Source of the DNA: UBA6522 sp965221035
GTDB taxonomy: Bacteria > Pseudomonadota > Gammaproteobacteria > Steroidobacterales > Rariloculaceae
Assembly (NCBI GenBank): GCA_965221035.1
Contig: OZ244860.1
Coordinates: forward strand, 372,001-436,000
Direction: 5' to 3'
DNA length: 64,000 nucleotides
Part shown: in pieces, positions 8,235 to 16,712 of the stretch
Layout: every line of letters begins with the position of its first letter
How positions within the stretch are numbered: the stretch's first letter is position 1
Translations under genes and position numbers: made by a program
Notes under the pieces: generated by a model
The model's input: only the letters and a program-made list of their open reading frames with translations
Databases searched by the model: none
What the model was told of the DNA's origin: nothing

Positions 8235-9017
8235 TCAGAACCGGTCGATACGCCGCCAGTTGCGCGTGGGCGAGCGGCGTTGCCGCCAGCCGTGATAGGG
8301 ATGGCGGCGCAGCAGTTCGCGGTCCTTGAAAAACGGAATGAGCGCGGCTCCTGCGACGAAACCGCCCACATGCGCCCAGAAGGCCACCCCACCGCCCTGC
8401 GCGCCGAGGGTCGAGAACCCGCTCAGCAACTGGACCAGCAGCCAATAGCCGAGCATCAGCACGGCGGGCACGGCAATCGTGGTGATGAAGAATCCGAAGA
8501 AAATCAACATGTGCACGTGCACGCGGGGATACAGCAGGATGTAGGCGCCCATCACGCCGCCGATGGCTCCGGAAGCTCCCACCATGGGCACGGCGGAATC
8601 CGGGTTCGACCAGACCTGTGCCGCCACCGCCGCCAGGCCGCAGAGTATGTAGAACACAGCGAAGCGGCCGTGCCCCATGGAGTCTTCCACGTTGTTGCCG
8701 AATATCCACAGGAACCACATGTTGCCGATCAGGTGGAACCAGCCGCCGTGCAGAAACATCGATGTCAATGTGGTATGCCACGCAGACGAATCGCCCAGAA
8801 CGCAGACGCTGGCGGGCCCGACCTGGAACCGGGTGCCGGCCGGCACGGTCTGCAGCAACTCGCCGGGGATCAGCCCAAGCCGGCAGATGGATCCGGCCAG
8901 GGCCGGATCGGAGCCCAGCCCCTGGACGAAAATCCACGCCAATGCGTTCAGCCCGATGATCGCGTAGGTCGTATACGGCGTCAGGATCTGGGGGTTGTCG
9001 TCGCGTATCGGGAACAC
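8235..9017 (-). CDS. Rhomboid-family intramembrane serine protease
   Basis: About 260 residues with six or more membrane segments. The catalytic Ser lies in VGASGAIGG and the catalytic His in WAHVGGFVAG; HGGWFHLIGNMWFLWIFG supplies the conserved His-Asn oxyanion region before them. I chose the GTG at 9017 because the protein then begins (M)FPIRDDNP, the usual start of this rhomboid subgroup, with GGAGAG in the short gap after the upstream stop. An ATG at 9080 would extend it 21 codons into the upstream sulfatase. It lies 16 bp downstream of that sulfatase in the same direction, so the two are probably cotranscribed. Substrate unknown. Confidence 0.93.
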   Translation of the reverse strand: MFPIRDDNPQILTPYTTYAIIGLNALAWIFVQGLGSDPALAGSICRLGLIPGELLQTVPAGTRFQVGPASVCVLGDSSAWHTTLTSMFLHGGWFHLIGNMWFLWIFGNNVEDSMGHGRFAVFYILCGLAAVAAQVWSNPDSAVPMVGASGAIGGVMGAYILLYPRVHVHMLIFFGFFITTIAVPAVLMLGYWLLVQLLSGFSTLGAQGGGVAFWAHVGGFVAGAALIPFFKDRELLRRHPYHGWRQRRSPTRNWRRIDRF

Positions 9018-9033
9018 AGTCTCTGGCTCTCCG

Positions 9034-10737
9034 TCAGAATGGGGCAATTCCCACGTCTTCGGCGTATTGGTGCCACGCATCGCTCAGTTCCCGCAATAGT
9101 TCGGGGTGCCGAGACGACAGGTCGTTTCGCTCGAAGGGATCGCTCTCCAGGTCGAACAGCTCCCAGCGGGTCTGCGCTTGCTGGTCCGTGTCGGGCAGCC
9201 ACAGCAACTTCCACGGCCATCGGACCAGCGCGCGTTGGCCATGAAGTTCCCAGCCGATGGCCTCGTCGGATCCGTGTACAGGACTTTCGCCGTCCTGAAG
9301 ATGGTCGAGAAACGACGTGCCACGAATGGGAAGAACCGGCCGATGATTGTATTCGCCCGCCGGAGGTCGGGCACTCGCCAGCTGCAGCAGCGTCGGCATG
9401 ACGTCCTGCATGGTCAGGTATTCCCGGGAGATGCCTCCGGAATCCGCGACGGAGCCGTGCACGGCAAAGGCAGCGGCCAGGACACCGCCTTCGGCCATGG
9501 AACCCTTGACGTCCCGATAGGGCGCGGTTGCTGCTTCGGCCCAACCCCTGCCGTATTCGACGAACGAATCCCGGTTGCCCATGTTCGCGAGGCTGTTGTC
9601 GTAGCCTTCGGCGAACGCGGCGGGTGCGCTGCCGGAGGCGCCGTTGTCCGACATGAACAGGATGAAGGTGTCGTCGAGTTCGTCGATGGAGCGCAGGTGT
9701 TCGACCAGGCGGCCGATGTGGTAATCCATGTTCGCCATCATGGCCGCGTAGATTTCCATCTGGCGGGCCCGCTCCGCGCGAACTGTAGGTTCAAGGTCAT
9801 GCCATGGCGTCGACTGCCGCCCATAGCCCGCCAGATCGGAGCCCGCGGGCAGTATGCCCAGGTCGACGGCGCGCCCCACGCGCAGGTCCCGAATTACGTC
9901 GTAGCCTTCATCGTAGCGCCCGGCGAAACGGTCCTTCCAGTCATCGGGAACCTGCAGCGGCCAATGCGGCGCCGTCAGCGCCAGGTAGGCGAAAAAGGGC
10001 CGGTCGTCATCCTGGTTCGCATCGATGTACTCAATGATCTTGTCCGTGAACACTTCGGTGGAAAAGTAGTCCTCGGGCAGGGCCGTCACGACGTCCCGGT
10101 TTTCCCTGTAAACGAGCGGGTCCGCCCTTTGGATGCCGCCGTGTGCGCCGCCATCGGCCGGCCGAAGGTGCAACGCGGTGCCGGTTGTCTGCACGAACGA
10201 GGACTCGAAGCCCCGTGCCGCCGGATTGGTTTCATCGACCAGCGCCCGGCCCAGGTCCCATTTCCCCGCCATGTAGGTGCGATAGCCCGCATCGCGCAAG
10301 ACTTCCGGCAAGGCCGCAACCCGGTAGCTCAGGTAGCCTTCGTATCCCGGCTGGGCGTACCCCGTCGCTGTCTGCACGGGTTCTGTGCCGTTGTCGAAGT
10401 ACCGCTTGATGTTCATGGAGCCGATGCCGGCCTCGTGGTTGTCCATCCCCGACAGCAGCATCGCTCGCGCGGGCGCACACACCGGCGCGGCGTGAAAATT
10501 GGCAAGGCGGATGCCGCTGTACGCCAGGTTATCGAGATTTGGCGTCGGAATTTCGCTACCGAACGAGCCCAGATCCGTGTAGCCCATGTCATCGGCGACT
10601 ATCAGGAGAATGTTCGGGCGCCGATCCTCCTCTTGCGCCCCCTCCAGACCCTGTGTGCCGGGTTCTCCCGTGCCACAGCCTGAGATGCCGAGCATTCCGA
10701 GACATCCCAGAATCCCGATTCCGCATGATGACTTCAT
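9034..10737 (-). CDS. Lipoprotein sulfatase (arylsulfatase, type I formylglycine)
   Basis: A 567-residue alkaline-phosphatase-superfamily hydrolase. The N-terminal metal motif is LLIVADDMGYTDLG (Asp49, Asp50), and the FGly motif is CAPAR at Cys87-Arg91, so a maturase must convert Cys87 to formylglycine. Later metal motifs are MSDNGA and the His-containing APHWPLQVP. I chose the ATG at 10737 (GGAGG upstream), which gives a clean lipoprotein signal ending LGISGC (Cys21); an ATG at 10767 would add ten residues. It should cleave sulfate esters, for example from algal polysaccharides or steroids, at the cell envelope. The specific substrate cannot be read. No sulfatase-maturating enzyme is in this window. 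A rhomboid protease gene follows. Confidence 0.94.
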   Translation of the reverse strand: MKSSCGIGILGCLGMLGISGCGTGEPGTQGLEGAQEEDRRPNILLIVADDMGYTDLGSFGSEIPTPNLDNLAYSGIRLANFHAAPVCAPARAMLLSGMDNHEAGIGSMNIKRYFDNGTEPVQTATGYAQPGYEGYLSYRVAALPEVLRDAGYRTYMAGKWDLGRALVDETNPAARGFESSFVQTTGTALHLRPADGGAHGGIQRADPLVYRENRDVVTALPEDYFSTEVFTDKIIEYIDANQDDDRPFFAYLALTAPHWPLQVPDDWKDRFAGRYDEGYDVIRDLRVGRAVDLGILPAGSDLAGYGRQSTPWHDLEPTVRAERARQMEIYAAMMANMDYHIGRLVEHLRSIDELDDTFILFMSDNGASGSAPAAFAEGYDNSLANMGNRDSFVEYGRGWAEAATAPYRDVKGSMAEGGVLAAAFAVHGSVADSGGISREYLTMQDVMPTLLQLASARPPAGEYNHRPVLPIRGTSFLDHLQDGESPVHGSDEAIGWELHGQRALVRWPWKLLWLPDTDQQAQTRWELFDLESDPFERNDLSSRHPELLRELSDAWHQYAEDVGIAPF

Positions 10738-10878
10738 GGCTCGCGGAGCCTCCGCCTGCAGTTGCATGGATCGATGCGGGCTACGCTAACACTGTTCGGG
10801 TTGTCGTGCACAGAACTCCTTGCGCGGTTGTGTTTACGCTGGCACCAGCATTGAGCGCCGGATCGAAACCGACCCTAT

Positions 10879-11034
10879 TCACGGCATTCCAAGCTCCTCG
10901 ACGAAGTCGAGTAGTGAAATGACACCGATGCTTCTGGCCGCCAGGTCGTGGGCGAAAACGCAGCTCCGCCGCTCCCGCTGCCAGCGTCTCCGCAGGCAGT
11001 TCCCCCGCCAGAATTCGCTCACGGTGTACGGCAT
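10879..11034 (-). CDS. Possible 51-residue small ORF after the ModA-like gene
   Basis: An ATG-TGA frame of 51 codons beginning 27 bases after the stop of the ModA-like gene, in the same direction. The peptide is Arg-rich (RRRWQRERR) and then ends with a helical-looking SIGVISLLDFVEELGMP. The ribosome-binding site is weak. Most of the roughly 324-base gap (10738-11061) is this ORF; nothing else stands out there. I do not recognise a family, so it may be chance. Confidence 0.2.
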   Translation of the reverse strand: MPYTVSEFWRGNCLRRRWQRERRSCVFAHDLAARSIGVISLLDFVEELGMP

Positions 11035-11061
11035 CGCCGCCGTTACGCGCAATCGGTGGGC

Positions 11062-11799
11062 TTACGGCAGTTCGTAACCTGCGGCCGCGATGATTCCGCG
11101 AGCCTCGGGCCCGTTGAGATAGTCGACGAATGCGCGCGCCGCAGGATTGCCCCGTCCGCGCGCCAGCAGGATCGCGTCTTGGCGGACAGGCCCGTGCAAC
11201 TGCGCTGGAACGTGAACATAGGCGGCCTCCGACGGGTAGGCGAGGGCGGCGGATAGGGCGATCAGGCCCAGTTCGGCGTTGAGGGTTTCCGCCATCACGA
11301 AAGCCTGGCCGACATTCTCGCCCAGCACGATTCTCGGTTGCATGGATTCCCACAGCCCCATCGCCGACAGCGCTTGCCTTGCCGCCACGCCATAGGGAGC
11401 GAGTCGCGGATTGGCGATGGCGAGGCGGCGGAATGGGGCGTTCGCCAGCGCTTCGACGGTCAGGTTTGCGGTGAATTCCTCGTGCCGCGTCCACAACGCG
11501 AGGCGTCCCAGCGCGTAAGTGAACGGTGCGTCCCCGAAGTTCGCCTCCGCAAGCAAGTGGGGTCTCTCGGAATCGGCGGCGAGGAATAGCTCATAGGGTG
11601 CGCCGTTGACGATTTGCGCGTACAGCTGGCCGGTGGCGCCGCTGGCGACCGTCAACTCGTGGATGCCGTACGCTTCGAACACAGCTTGAAGCTCGCCCAT
11701 CGCCCCCGCAAAGTTGGAAGCCACCGCCACGGTCGCCTGTTCGGCACCGGCGCCGGATGCGAGGCACAGTGCCAGTAGCGCGGGGACGCGACGAGTCAC
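11062..11799 (-). CDS. ModA-like molybdate/tungstate (or related anion) periplasmic binding protein
   Basis: A 245-residue class II periplasmic binding protein. The GTG at 11799 has AGGA six bases upstream and begins a short signal peptide (VTRRVPALLALCLASGAGAE). Family features are TVAVASNFAGAM, GATGQLYAQI, APYELFLAADSERP, LAIANPRLAPYG, LGENVGQAF and the C-terminal ARAFVDYLNGPEAR. No ModB or ModC permease genes adjoin it, so it would have to work with a permease encoded elsewhere. The family is clear; the anion bound (molybdate, tungstate or another oxyanion) is not proven. It lies just beyond the RES toxin gene (72-bp gap) in the same direction. Confidence 0.87.
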   Translation of the reverse strand: MTRRVPALLALCLASGAGAEQATVAVASNFAGAMGELQAVFEAYGIHELTVASGATGQLYAQIVNGAPYELFLAADSERPHLLAEANFGDAPFTYALGRLALWTRHEEFTANLTVEALANAPFRRLAIANPRLAPYGVAARQALSAMGLWESMQPRIVLGENVGQAFVMAETLNAELGLIALSAALAYPSEAAYVHVPAQLHGPVRQDAILLARGRGNPAARAFVDYLNGPEARGIIAAAGYELP

Positions 11800-11871
11800 T
11801 AGAGTTCCTGGAAAGGCCAATTGCGGCCCGTATCGCAGACCGCGACGAAGCCTGCGCAGCGGGAAGTTCTT

Positions 11872-12504
11872 CTAACCCAAGGCATAGCCCAGCTCATCTG
11901 CGGCGCCTTTGAGAACATCCAGTACCGCTGGATCGACAAGAGCGCGATGAAACTTGGGTTGCGATGGCAATGCGCCGGCCATTTCCGCACGATCAGTCAG
12001 CACGACAGCGGCTCGATTGGCGTGCATGGACGATGGGTATCGAAGTCCGTGAATTACTGGGTACGCATCGTAAAAGGCCCGCGCCCAGTTTCGGCTCACT
12101 GACCTCGGCCCTGACATCAGGCCCATCGATGCCCCGGTGCGGGTGGCGTAACCGCCCATCAGGTCCAGTAGCGCGGTATCCGCCGCCAGTTCGAATCCGA
12201 CCAACCATCCCGCGCGGGTCGAGCGGTGGATCGTGCGAGTCTTCTGAAACGCCTCACCCAAACAAGTCACGGGACTCATGGCAGCGTAAAGTATGCTCCT
12301 GGCGCGATACGCAGGCTCGTCTCCGTCGTGGTGGTCGAAGCGGGAATCCAATGGGCCCACATGGCGAAAATCATTCCAGAACGTCGGGTGCCTGCCGCCC
12401 CGAAAATACACGCGCCAGAGTTCGGTCCCCGCAGCAAGCACGACGGCATCGGGCTTGAGCCCGCGCAGTCGCGCGAGGTTCGGCTGGCGGGGAACCTTCG
12501 GCAC
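11872..12504 (-). CDS. RES-domain toxin of a type II toxin-antitoxin pair
   Basis: A 210-residue RES-domain protein. The domain shows ELWRVYF, SRFD, an ILYAAMSPVTCLGEAF segment with the invariant Tyr and Glu, and a central helical part. RES toxins of the MbcT kind degrade NAD+, by phosphorolysis or hydrolysis, and stop growth (known for the family). I place the start at the GTG overlapping the antitoxin stop (TAGTG at 12502-12506). There is no separate ribosome-binding site, so translation is probably coupled to the antitoxin gene. An in-frame TTG at 12561 would start inside the antitoxin. Gene order antitoxin then toxin, same strand, fits the Xre-RES arrangement. Confidence 0.9.
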   Translation of the reverse strand: MPKVPRQPNLARLRGLKPDAVVLAAGTELWRVYFRGGRHPTFWNDFRHVGPLDSRFDHHDGDEPAYRARSILYAAMSPVTCLGEAFQKTRTIHRSTRAGWLVGFELAADTALLDLMGGYATRTGASMGLMSGPRSVSRNWARAFYDAYPVIHGLRYPSSMHANRAAVVLTDRAEMAGALPSQPKFHRALVDPAVLDVLKGAADELGYALG

Positions 12505-13088
12505 TACGCGTCGGGAAGTATCTTGATGACGGTTCGCGCATCGCGGCCTGTCTTGAGCCACTCCAGCGGAGTCATACGGTTGCCGGAACCATCCTCAAGT
12601 TCCGGATCCGCGGTCGTACACCATCGCATCATCGACACCGGGTCCAGTCCTGCCAGTGACTCGATGACCTGTCCAATATTCGGAATCAGGGCATTGCCGT
12701 CGAATTGAAAGACCGGCACGTGCCACCGGCCGTTGATCCGAATCGCGTACAGGCTGCGCTGTCGGATCATCTGCCGCACTCTGACGGGCGTCACGCCAAG
12801 CCGATTGGCAACCTCGACCGGCGTCATGCTCGTCGCCAGTATGGCGGCGTATTCCGTCGCGAACTGAATCACCGGGTCCGTGCGCCCCATTCGCTCGTCC
12901 ACATCGACGCCCGCACGTTCCAGCATCTCTACCTCAGCCGACGTCAACTCCGACCGGGTGGGCCCGAAAAGACTGGCCTGAAGCCGCCCGATCGCATCTT
13001 TCAATGCCGCATTCAACGCTTCGGGAGGCCGGGCGTGAAGTCCATGCTGTTGAAAGTAGTGATGATCGGTCTGTTCGACGTTACTCAT
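12504..13088 (-). CDS. Antitoxin partner of the RES toxin (HTH plus MbcA/ParS-like C-terminus)
   Basis: About 194 residues. A helix-turn-helix segment (MTPVEVANRLGVTPVRVRQM, then RSLYAIRINGRWHVP) resembles excisionase/MerR-type DNA-binding heads. The C-terminal part (IGQVIESLAGLDPVSMMRW, then TPLEWLKTG) has the shape of the MbcA/ParS/Xre toxin-binding domain that caps RES toxins. I chose the ATG at 13088; a TTG at 13148 would run through the palindrome upstream. The toxin start overlaps its stop. A perfect 7-bp inverted repeat 22 bases before the ATG is a likely autoregulatory operator. The role as antitoxin is inferred from position and domain layout. Confidence 0.82.
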   Translation of the reverse strand: MSNVEQTDHHYFQQHGLHARPPEALNAALKDAIGRLQASLFGPTRSELTSAEVEMLERAGVDVDERMGRTDPVIQFATEYAAILATSMTPVEVANRLGVTPVRVRQMIRQRSLYAIRINGRWHVPVFQFDGNALIPNIGQVIESLAGLDPVSMMRWCTTADPELEDGSGNRMTPLEWLKTGRDARTVIKILPDA

Positions 13089-13109
13089 TGGCCGCGATTG
13101 GTTTCCTTT

Positions 13110-13124
13110 TCTATCGACGATAGA
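13110..13124. promoter_or_regulatory. Palindromic candidate operator of the toxin-antitoxin pair
   Basis: TCTATCG-A-CGATAGA is a perfect 7-bp inverted repeat around a single central base, ending 22 bases upstream of the antitoxin ATG in an otherwise AT-rich patch. Antitoxins of this kind normally bind a palindrome over their own promoter, so this is the natural candidate site. It was found by eye and not tested. Confidence 0.6.
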
Positions 13125-13176
13125 TATTGAAAGTTTACCATGTCGCAACGCGCTTCCACCAAGCGCACGTGGCGCG

Positions 13177-15285
13177 CTACTTCGCCAACGGATCCGGACG
13201 CACCTGGAAGTGAACCACGAGCGGGCGGGTTCCCTGGCCGCCTTCCATCAGCCAGGGCGTGCGGTCGCCGCTGGGGACCCAAAGCCCGCGGCCCTTCCAG
13301 CCGGCGTCCGGGTCGTCGATACGCCCCTCGAAGCCCTTGGTGTAGAAGCCCAGTGGGTAGGGGATTCGCATCGTGACGAATTCACCGTCCACGAAGGCGT
13401 GCACGCCGTCGTAGAGGTTGGCGGTCGCGATGGGGGTGTTCTCTCCGAGGCCCGACGAGTTGTGCTGGTCGACCCAGGTGTAATAGCTGGACTCGATGCT
13501 GTATTCCGGCAGTTCGGGAAAACCCGGGCCGGGGAAGCGGTGGAACGTCCAGCCTTCGGGACAGTGGTCGCCGGTGGCCGTGGGGCCGTTGAGCGGTCCC
13601 TCGCAGTTGTCCCGGTTGAACTCCCCCAGGTGGCCGCTGCCGAGGGAGACCCAGATCACGCCGTCGCGGTCGATGTCCGCTCCGCGGGAGGCAAAGCCCG
13701 GCAGCGGAATGTTGTAGCGCTCCGCCAGTGCCGTGAAGGGGGGATTGTCGCCCGGGTCCAGCCGCATGATCGCTCCCGGGAAGGTGAAGCTCCAGGAACC
13801 CCACACGGTGCGGCCGTCCGCCGGGTTGGGCATGACCGCGTAGAAGCGCGCCGGTACGCGGGTATCCAGTTCCGGGTCCATGGGTTCGCCGGGTTCGACC
13901 CACTCGTCCTGTTGGCCGTTGCCGTTGGTGTCGAGGATGGCCGGCGCCCAGCCCTGGGAGACCACGTAGTCACCCGTCTCGTCGAACAGGTTGGTGTCCA
14001 GCCAGCCCACCACATCGCCGCCGCCGCTGGTCCAGAGCGTGTTGGCCTCGTCGTAGGCGAACTGCAGGTGATGCGTTCCGAAACAGGTTTCGATGGGCGT
14101 GTATTCCCTTGTCTCCTGGTTGTACAGCGCCAGGTGCCGGTTGACGCGCGTGGTGGGGAAGTGCCGCGCCGAAGGATGGTCCGATCCCTCGCGGCAGAAA
14201 TCCGCGGTTTGCGGACGGCGGACCCGGGCCGTGTACCAGACCCGTCCGTGCTCATCCAGCATGGGATTGTGGGCGTTGGCCTGGCTGTCCCAGATCCGTT
14301 CCTCGCCCCAGTAGGGAGAGGGCATGCCGATCGGATCGCTGTTGGTGGTCGGAGTCTCCGGGTCCAGCACCAGTGCGCGGAACGTGGTGTCGGCATTGTT
14401 CACCGGATCGAGAATGGGGAAGTTGTCGGTGCTCAGTTCCGGCGCGCCGAAGATCCGGCCGTAGCCGTTGACGGTCGGATCACGCCGGTCGGTGGTGGAT
14501 AGATCGTGCAGGTAGGACTTGGGATCCGCCCAGTCCCTTACGGTCGCGACCACGTTGCGCTCGACGCCCTGGGGCCGTTCCGGAATCCACGAGGGCGTCT
14601 CGCCGGCGGCGACCCGGTCGGTCCAGTCCGCCAGGTACCTGAAGGGCACCCCGGCGAGGCGGGACGCCAGCGGTTCGATCATCTGCCGCGCGGCCTGTCC
14701 GGACTGGACCCGGCGTATCCAGCGCTCCTCGGAGGATTCGATGTGCATGAACTCGTCGGGAAAGGTACGCGTGGACAACTGGCCGAGCTGATGGCAGCCC
14801 ACGCAGGACTGGTTCTTCATGATGCCCAGGTATTCGTTCAGTCCGCCCGGCAGGTGCGCCACTTCGCTTTCGTCGGGGAGGTGCATCATGGAATACCAGG
14901 CGATGGCCGGGTAGACCTCCGCAGCTTCCGCGGCGTCAGCGGCCGTTCGGGCGGCCAGGTTGACTGCATCCCCGGGCCGCGCCCCGACCTTGTCCGTATC
15001 CGCCAGTCCGTAGCCGCGAACCCATACCTGGTAGTCCGCCTCGGGGAGGTCCGGCACCACGTAGCGGCCCGCCTCATCGGTGACGACGATTCGGGCGAAG
15101 CGTGTCTGGAAGTCATCCGTCTCGGCAATGACCCAGACGCCTGCTTCGGGCCCGTTCTCGCCGGTGACGACACCCCCAATGTCGTCCGAGTCGAGCGCCA
15201 CGTCCTGCGCCGTCGCGTTGTTCGCCCACAGCGCCGCCGCGTACGCCGTGAGCTGGACAAGCCGTGAACCAGTCGACGTCCCCAT
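13177..15285 (-). CDS. Exported CxxCH protein: carboxypeptidase-regulatory domain plus Vgb-like propeller
   Basis: A 702-residue exported protein; AAGGAG precedes the ATG at 15285. After a signal peptide (cleavage near NATAQD, about residue 27), residues 36-112 look like a carboxypeptidase-regulatory Ig-like domain (GPEAGVWVIAE, DEAGRYVVPDLPEADYQVWVRGYG). One haem-c motif, CVGCH, lies at residues 161-165. The remainder has repeated blade-like segments (DEHGRVWYTAR, ANTLWTSGGG, DRDGVIWVSLGSGHLGEF) like virginiamycin B lyase or NHL propellers. Covalent haem attachment in the periplasm is expected. An electron-transfer or oxidoreductase role is possible, but I cannot name the substrate. It lies 91 bp downstream of an exported amidohydrolase gene. 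Confidence 0.8.
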   Translation of the reverse strand: MGTSTGSRLVQLTAYAAALWANNATAQDVALDSDDIGGVVTGENGPEAGVWVIAETDDFQTRFARIVVTDEAGRYVVPDLPEADYQVWVRGYGLADTDKVGARPGDAVNLAARTAADAAEAAEVYPAIAWYSMMHLPDESEVAHLPGGLNEYLGIMKNQSCVGCHQLGQLSTRTFPDEFMHIESSEERWIRRVQSGQAARQMIEPLASRLAGVPFRYLADWTDRVAAGETPSWIPERPQGVERNVVATVRDWADPKSYLHDLSTTDRRDPTVNGYGRIFGAPELSTDNFPILDPVNNADTTFRALVLDPETPTTNSDPIGMPSPYWGEERIWDSQANAHNPMLDEHGRVWYTARVRRPQTADFCREGSDHPSARHFPTTRVNRHLALYNQETREYTPIETCFGTHHLQFAYDEANTLWTSGGGDVVGWLDTNLFDETGDYVVSQGWAPAILDTNGNGQQDEWVEPGEPMDPELDTRVPARFYAVMPNPADGRTVWGSWSFTFPGAIMRLDPGDNPPFTALAERYNIPLPGFASRGADIDRDGVIWVSLGSGHLGEFNRDNCEGPLNGPTATGDHCPEGWTFHRFPGPGFPELPEYSIESSYYTWVDQHNSSGLGENTPIATANLYDGVHAFVDGEFVTMRIPYPLGFYTKGFEGRIDDPDAGWKGRGLWVPSGDRTPWLMEGGQGTRPLVVHFQVRPDPLAK

Positions 15286-15376
15286 GCTGTTTCTCCTTGG
15301 TACCCGAGTGTGTCGCCCCGTCGGTTATCGCGCTAACGGTGAAGAACGAATGCGTTTCGCATGCAAGCCCGAAAAC

Positions 15377-16441
15377 TCAAGCCTCGATACGCAGCAGTTC
15401 CACCAGGTTGCCCCCGACAATGGCGATTTTCTCTTCGTCGCTCAGGTAGTCCGCTTCCAGGATCAGGTCAAGCGTATCCGGCCAGTTGAACGGCATATCC
15501 GTTCCATAGACGATCTGGCTTGCCCCGACTTCGGCGACAAGATGACGCAGGCCCTGGTGGGAGAACACCATGCTGTCCACAAGAATCTGGTCCCGCAAAT
15601 ACTCGCTGGGCAGTCGCGTGCTTGCGCAATCCGCGTTGGCGCGTACCTCGCACGCCACTTCGGTCCGCATGAGGTAGGAAGGCAGATAACCTCCGCCGTG
15701 CGCCCCGACCACCTTCAGCCCGGGGAACTTGTCCAATGTGCCGTCGAACATCAGCCGGGTGAGGAAATGGGCGGTCTCAAGGGGATTGCCGATGATGTTT
15801 CCGAGGTCGCCCCTTCCGCCCAGAGCGCCCTCCCTGATCAGGTTCGTGGCATTGCCGGGATGCATGAAGACCGGCGCGCCCAGTTCTTCCGCCTTGGCCC
15901 AGAACGGGTCAAATCTGGGTTCGGAGAGGTTTTCTCCGTTGCACGATCCGCCCACCGACGCGCCACGGTGACCGAGTTCGTTCACGGCGTATTCCAACTG
16001 TTCGGCGGCCAGGTCCGGATATTGCAGCGCCGGCGATGTCAGGGCGACGAAACGGTCGGGATGCGCGCTGACCCAAGCCGAAAGTCCCTCGTCGTGGATT
16101 CTGACGATCTCCGCCGCCAGATCACGGTCGGCGCCGTACCACCAATACCGGTTGATGCTCAGGGCCTGGTAGTCGATGCCGCGTTCGTTCATGTCGTCCA
16201 GGCGATCAGGTCCCAGCGCCTGCCAGGCGGCGAAACCGACATCCGCGAATTCCGTATCCTGCAAGATGTCGGCAACCTCCGGAAAGACGCAGTGCGCATG
16301 AATGTCCACGGTGGTGGCGCGCTGCGGACCCACCTGGATCTCGCGTCGGGCGCCTTGAGCGTAGCTGCTCGCATACGGTGTGAGAAACAGGGCACCGGCC
16401 GCGCCGCCTGCTGCCTTGAGAAAGTCTCTGCGGTCTGCCAT
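15377..16441 (-). CDS. Tat-exported amidohydrolase_2 (ACMSD / resorcylate decarboxylase-like)
   Basis: A 354-residue amidohydrolase_2 family protein; AGGAG precedes the ATG. The N-terminus is a Tat signal (ADRRDFLKAAGGAAG) ending near SYAQG. Catalytic-site features are TTVDIHAHCVFPE (Asp46, His48, His50), VFMHPGN with a metal-binding His, LKVVGAHGGGYLPS, and YGTDMPFNWP with the late Asp. The family includes ACMSD and gamma-resorcylate decarboxylase, which decarboxylate aromatic or muconate-type acids using one divalent metal. Export by Tat is unusual for those cytoplasmic enzymes, so the substrate may be periplasmic. The haem propeller protein follows in the same direction. Confidence 0.88.
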   Translation of the reverse strand: MADRRDFLKAAGGAAGALFLTPYASSYAQGARREIQVGPQRATTVDIHAHCVFPEVADILQDTEFADVGFAAWQALGPDRLDDMNERGIDYQALSINRYWWYGADRDLAAEIVRIHDEGLSAWVSAHPDRFVALTSPALQYPDLAAEQLEYAVNELGHRGASVGGSCNGENLSEPRFDPFWAKAEELGAPVFMHPGNATNLIREGALGGRGDLGNIIGNPLETAHFLTRLMFDGTLDKFPGLKVVGAHGGGYLPSYLMRTEVACEVRANADCASTRLPSEYLRDQILVDSMVFSHQGLRHLVAEVGASQIVYGTDMPFNWPDTLDLILEADYLSDEEKIAIVGGNLVELLRIEA

Positions 16442-16712
16442 TACAAACTCCTGAAGTGGTTTTGCAGAGGTCAGCGGATTCGGAGATACGCTGACCGCGA
16501 TGATTTTGAAATTTCGAGCGTACGGTCAGAAGTATACAGCGTCGGACGCACTCGGACCCCAGCTGTCGGGGTCGTCGCGCGCAAACTTAACTTCCTGTAA
16601 TGTCGCGAGGTTTTACTGGCGCGGCCCTGACCGATTCAATAGTGTTGGCGCGAGCCTTGCGTCTCGGCCCGGCTTTGACGCCGGAGTACGCAGCTGACGC
16701 CGGAGGTCCCGT
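16442..16712. other. Divergent control region between amidohydrolase and two-component genes
   Basis: This 271-bp interval contains no gene. It must contain promoters in both directions. The only structure I see is a pair of 11-bp direct repeats next to the response-regulator start, listed separately. Confidence 0.5.
16676..16705 (+). promoter_or_regulatory. Direct repeat TGACGCCGGAG (two copies) before the response regulator
   Basis: Identical 11-mers start at 16676 and 16695, 19 bp apart, close to two helical turns. The second copy contains the GGAGG ribosome-binding site of the response-regulator gene. OmpR-type regulators often bind direct repeats, so autoregulation is possible, but the second copy may be conserved only for ribosome binding. 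Confidence 0.4.

Noticed and set aside
9106..10683. Plus-strand open frame of 525 codons
   Set aside because: It is antisense to the sulfatase gene, which has complete catalytic motifs; long antisense frames are common in GC-rich coding DNA.
13210..14502. Plus-strand open frame of 430 codons
   Set aside because: Antisense shadow of the haem-propeller gene; composition shows no domain and no ribosome-binding site.
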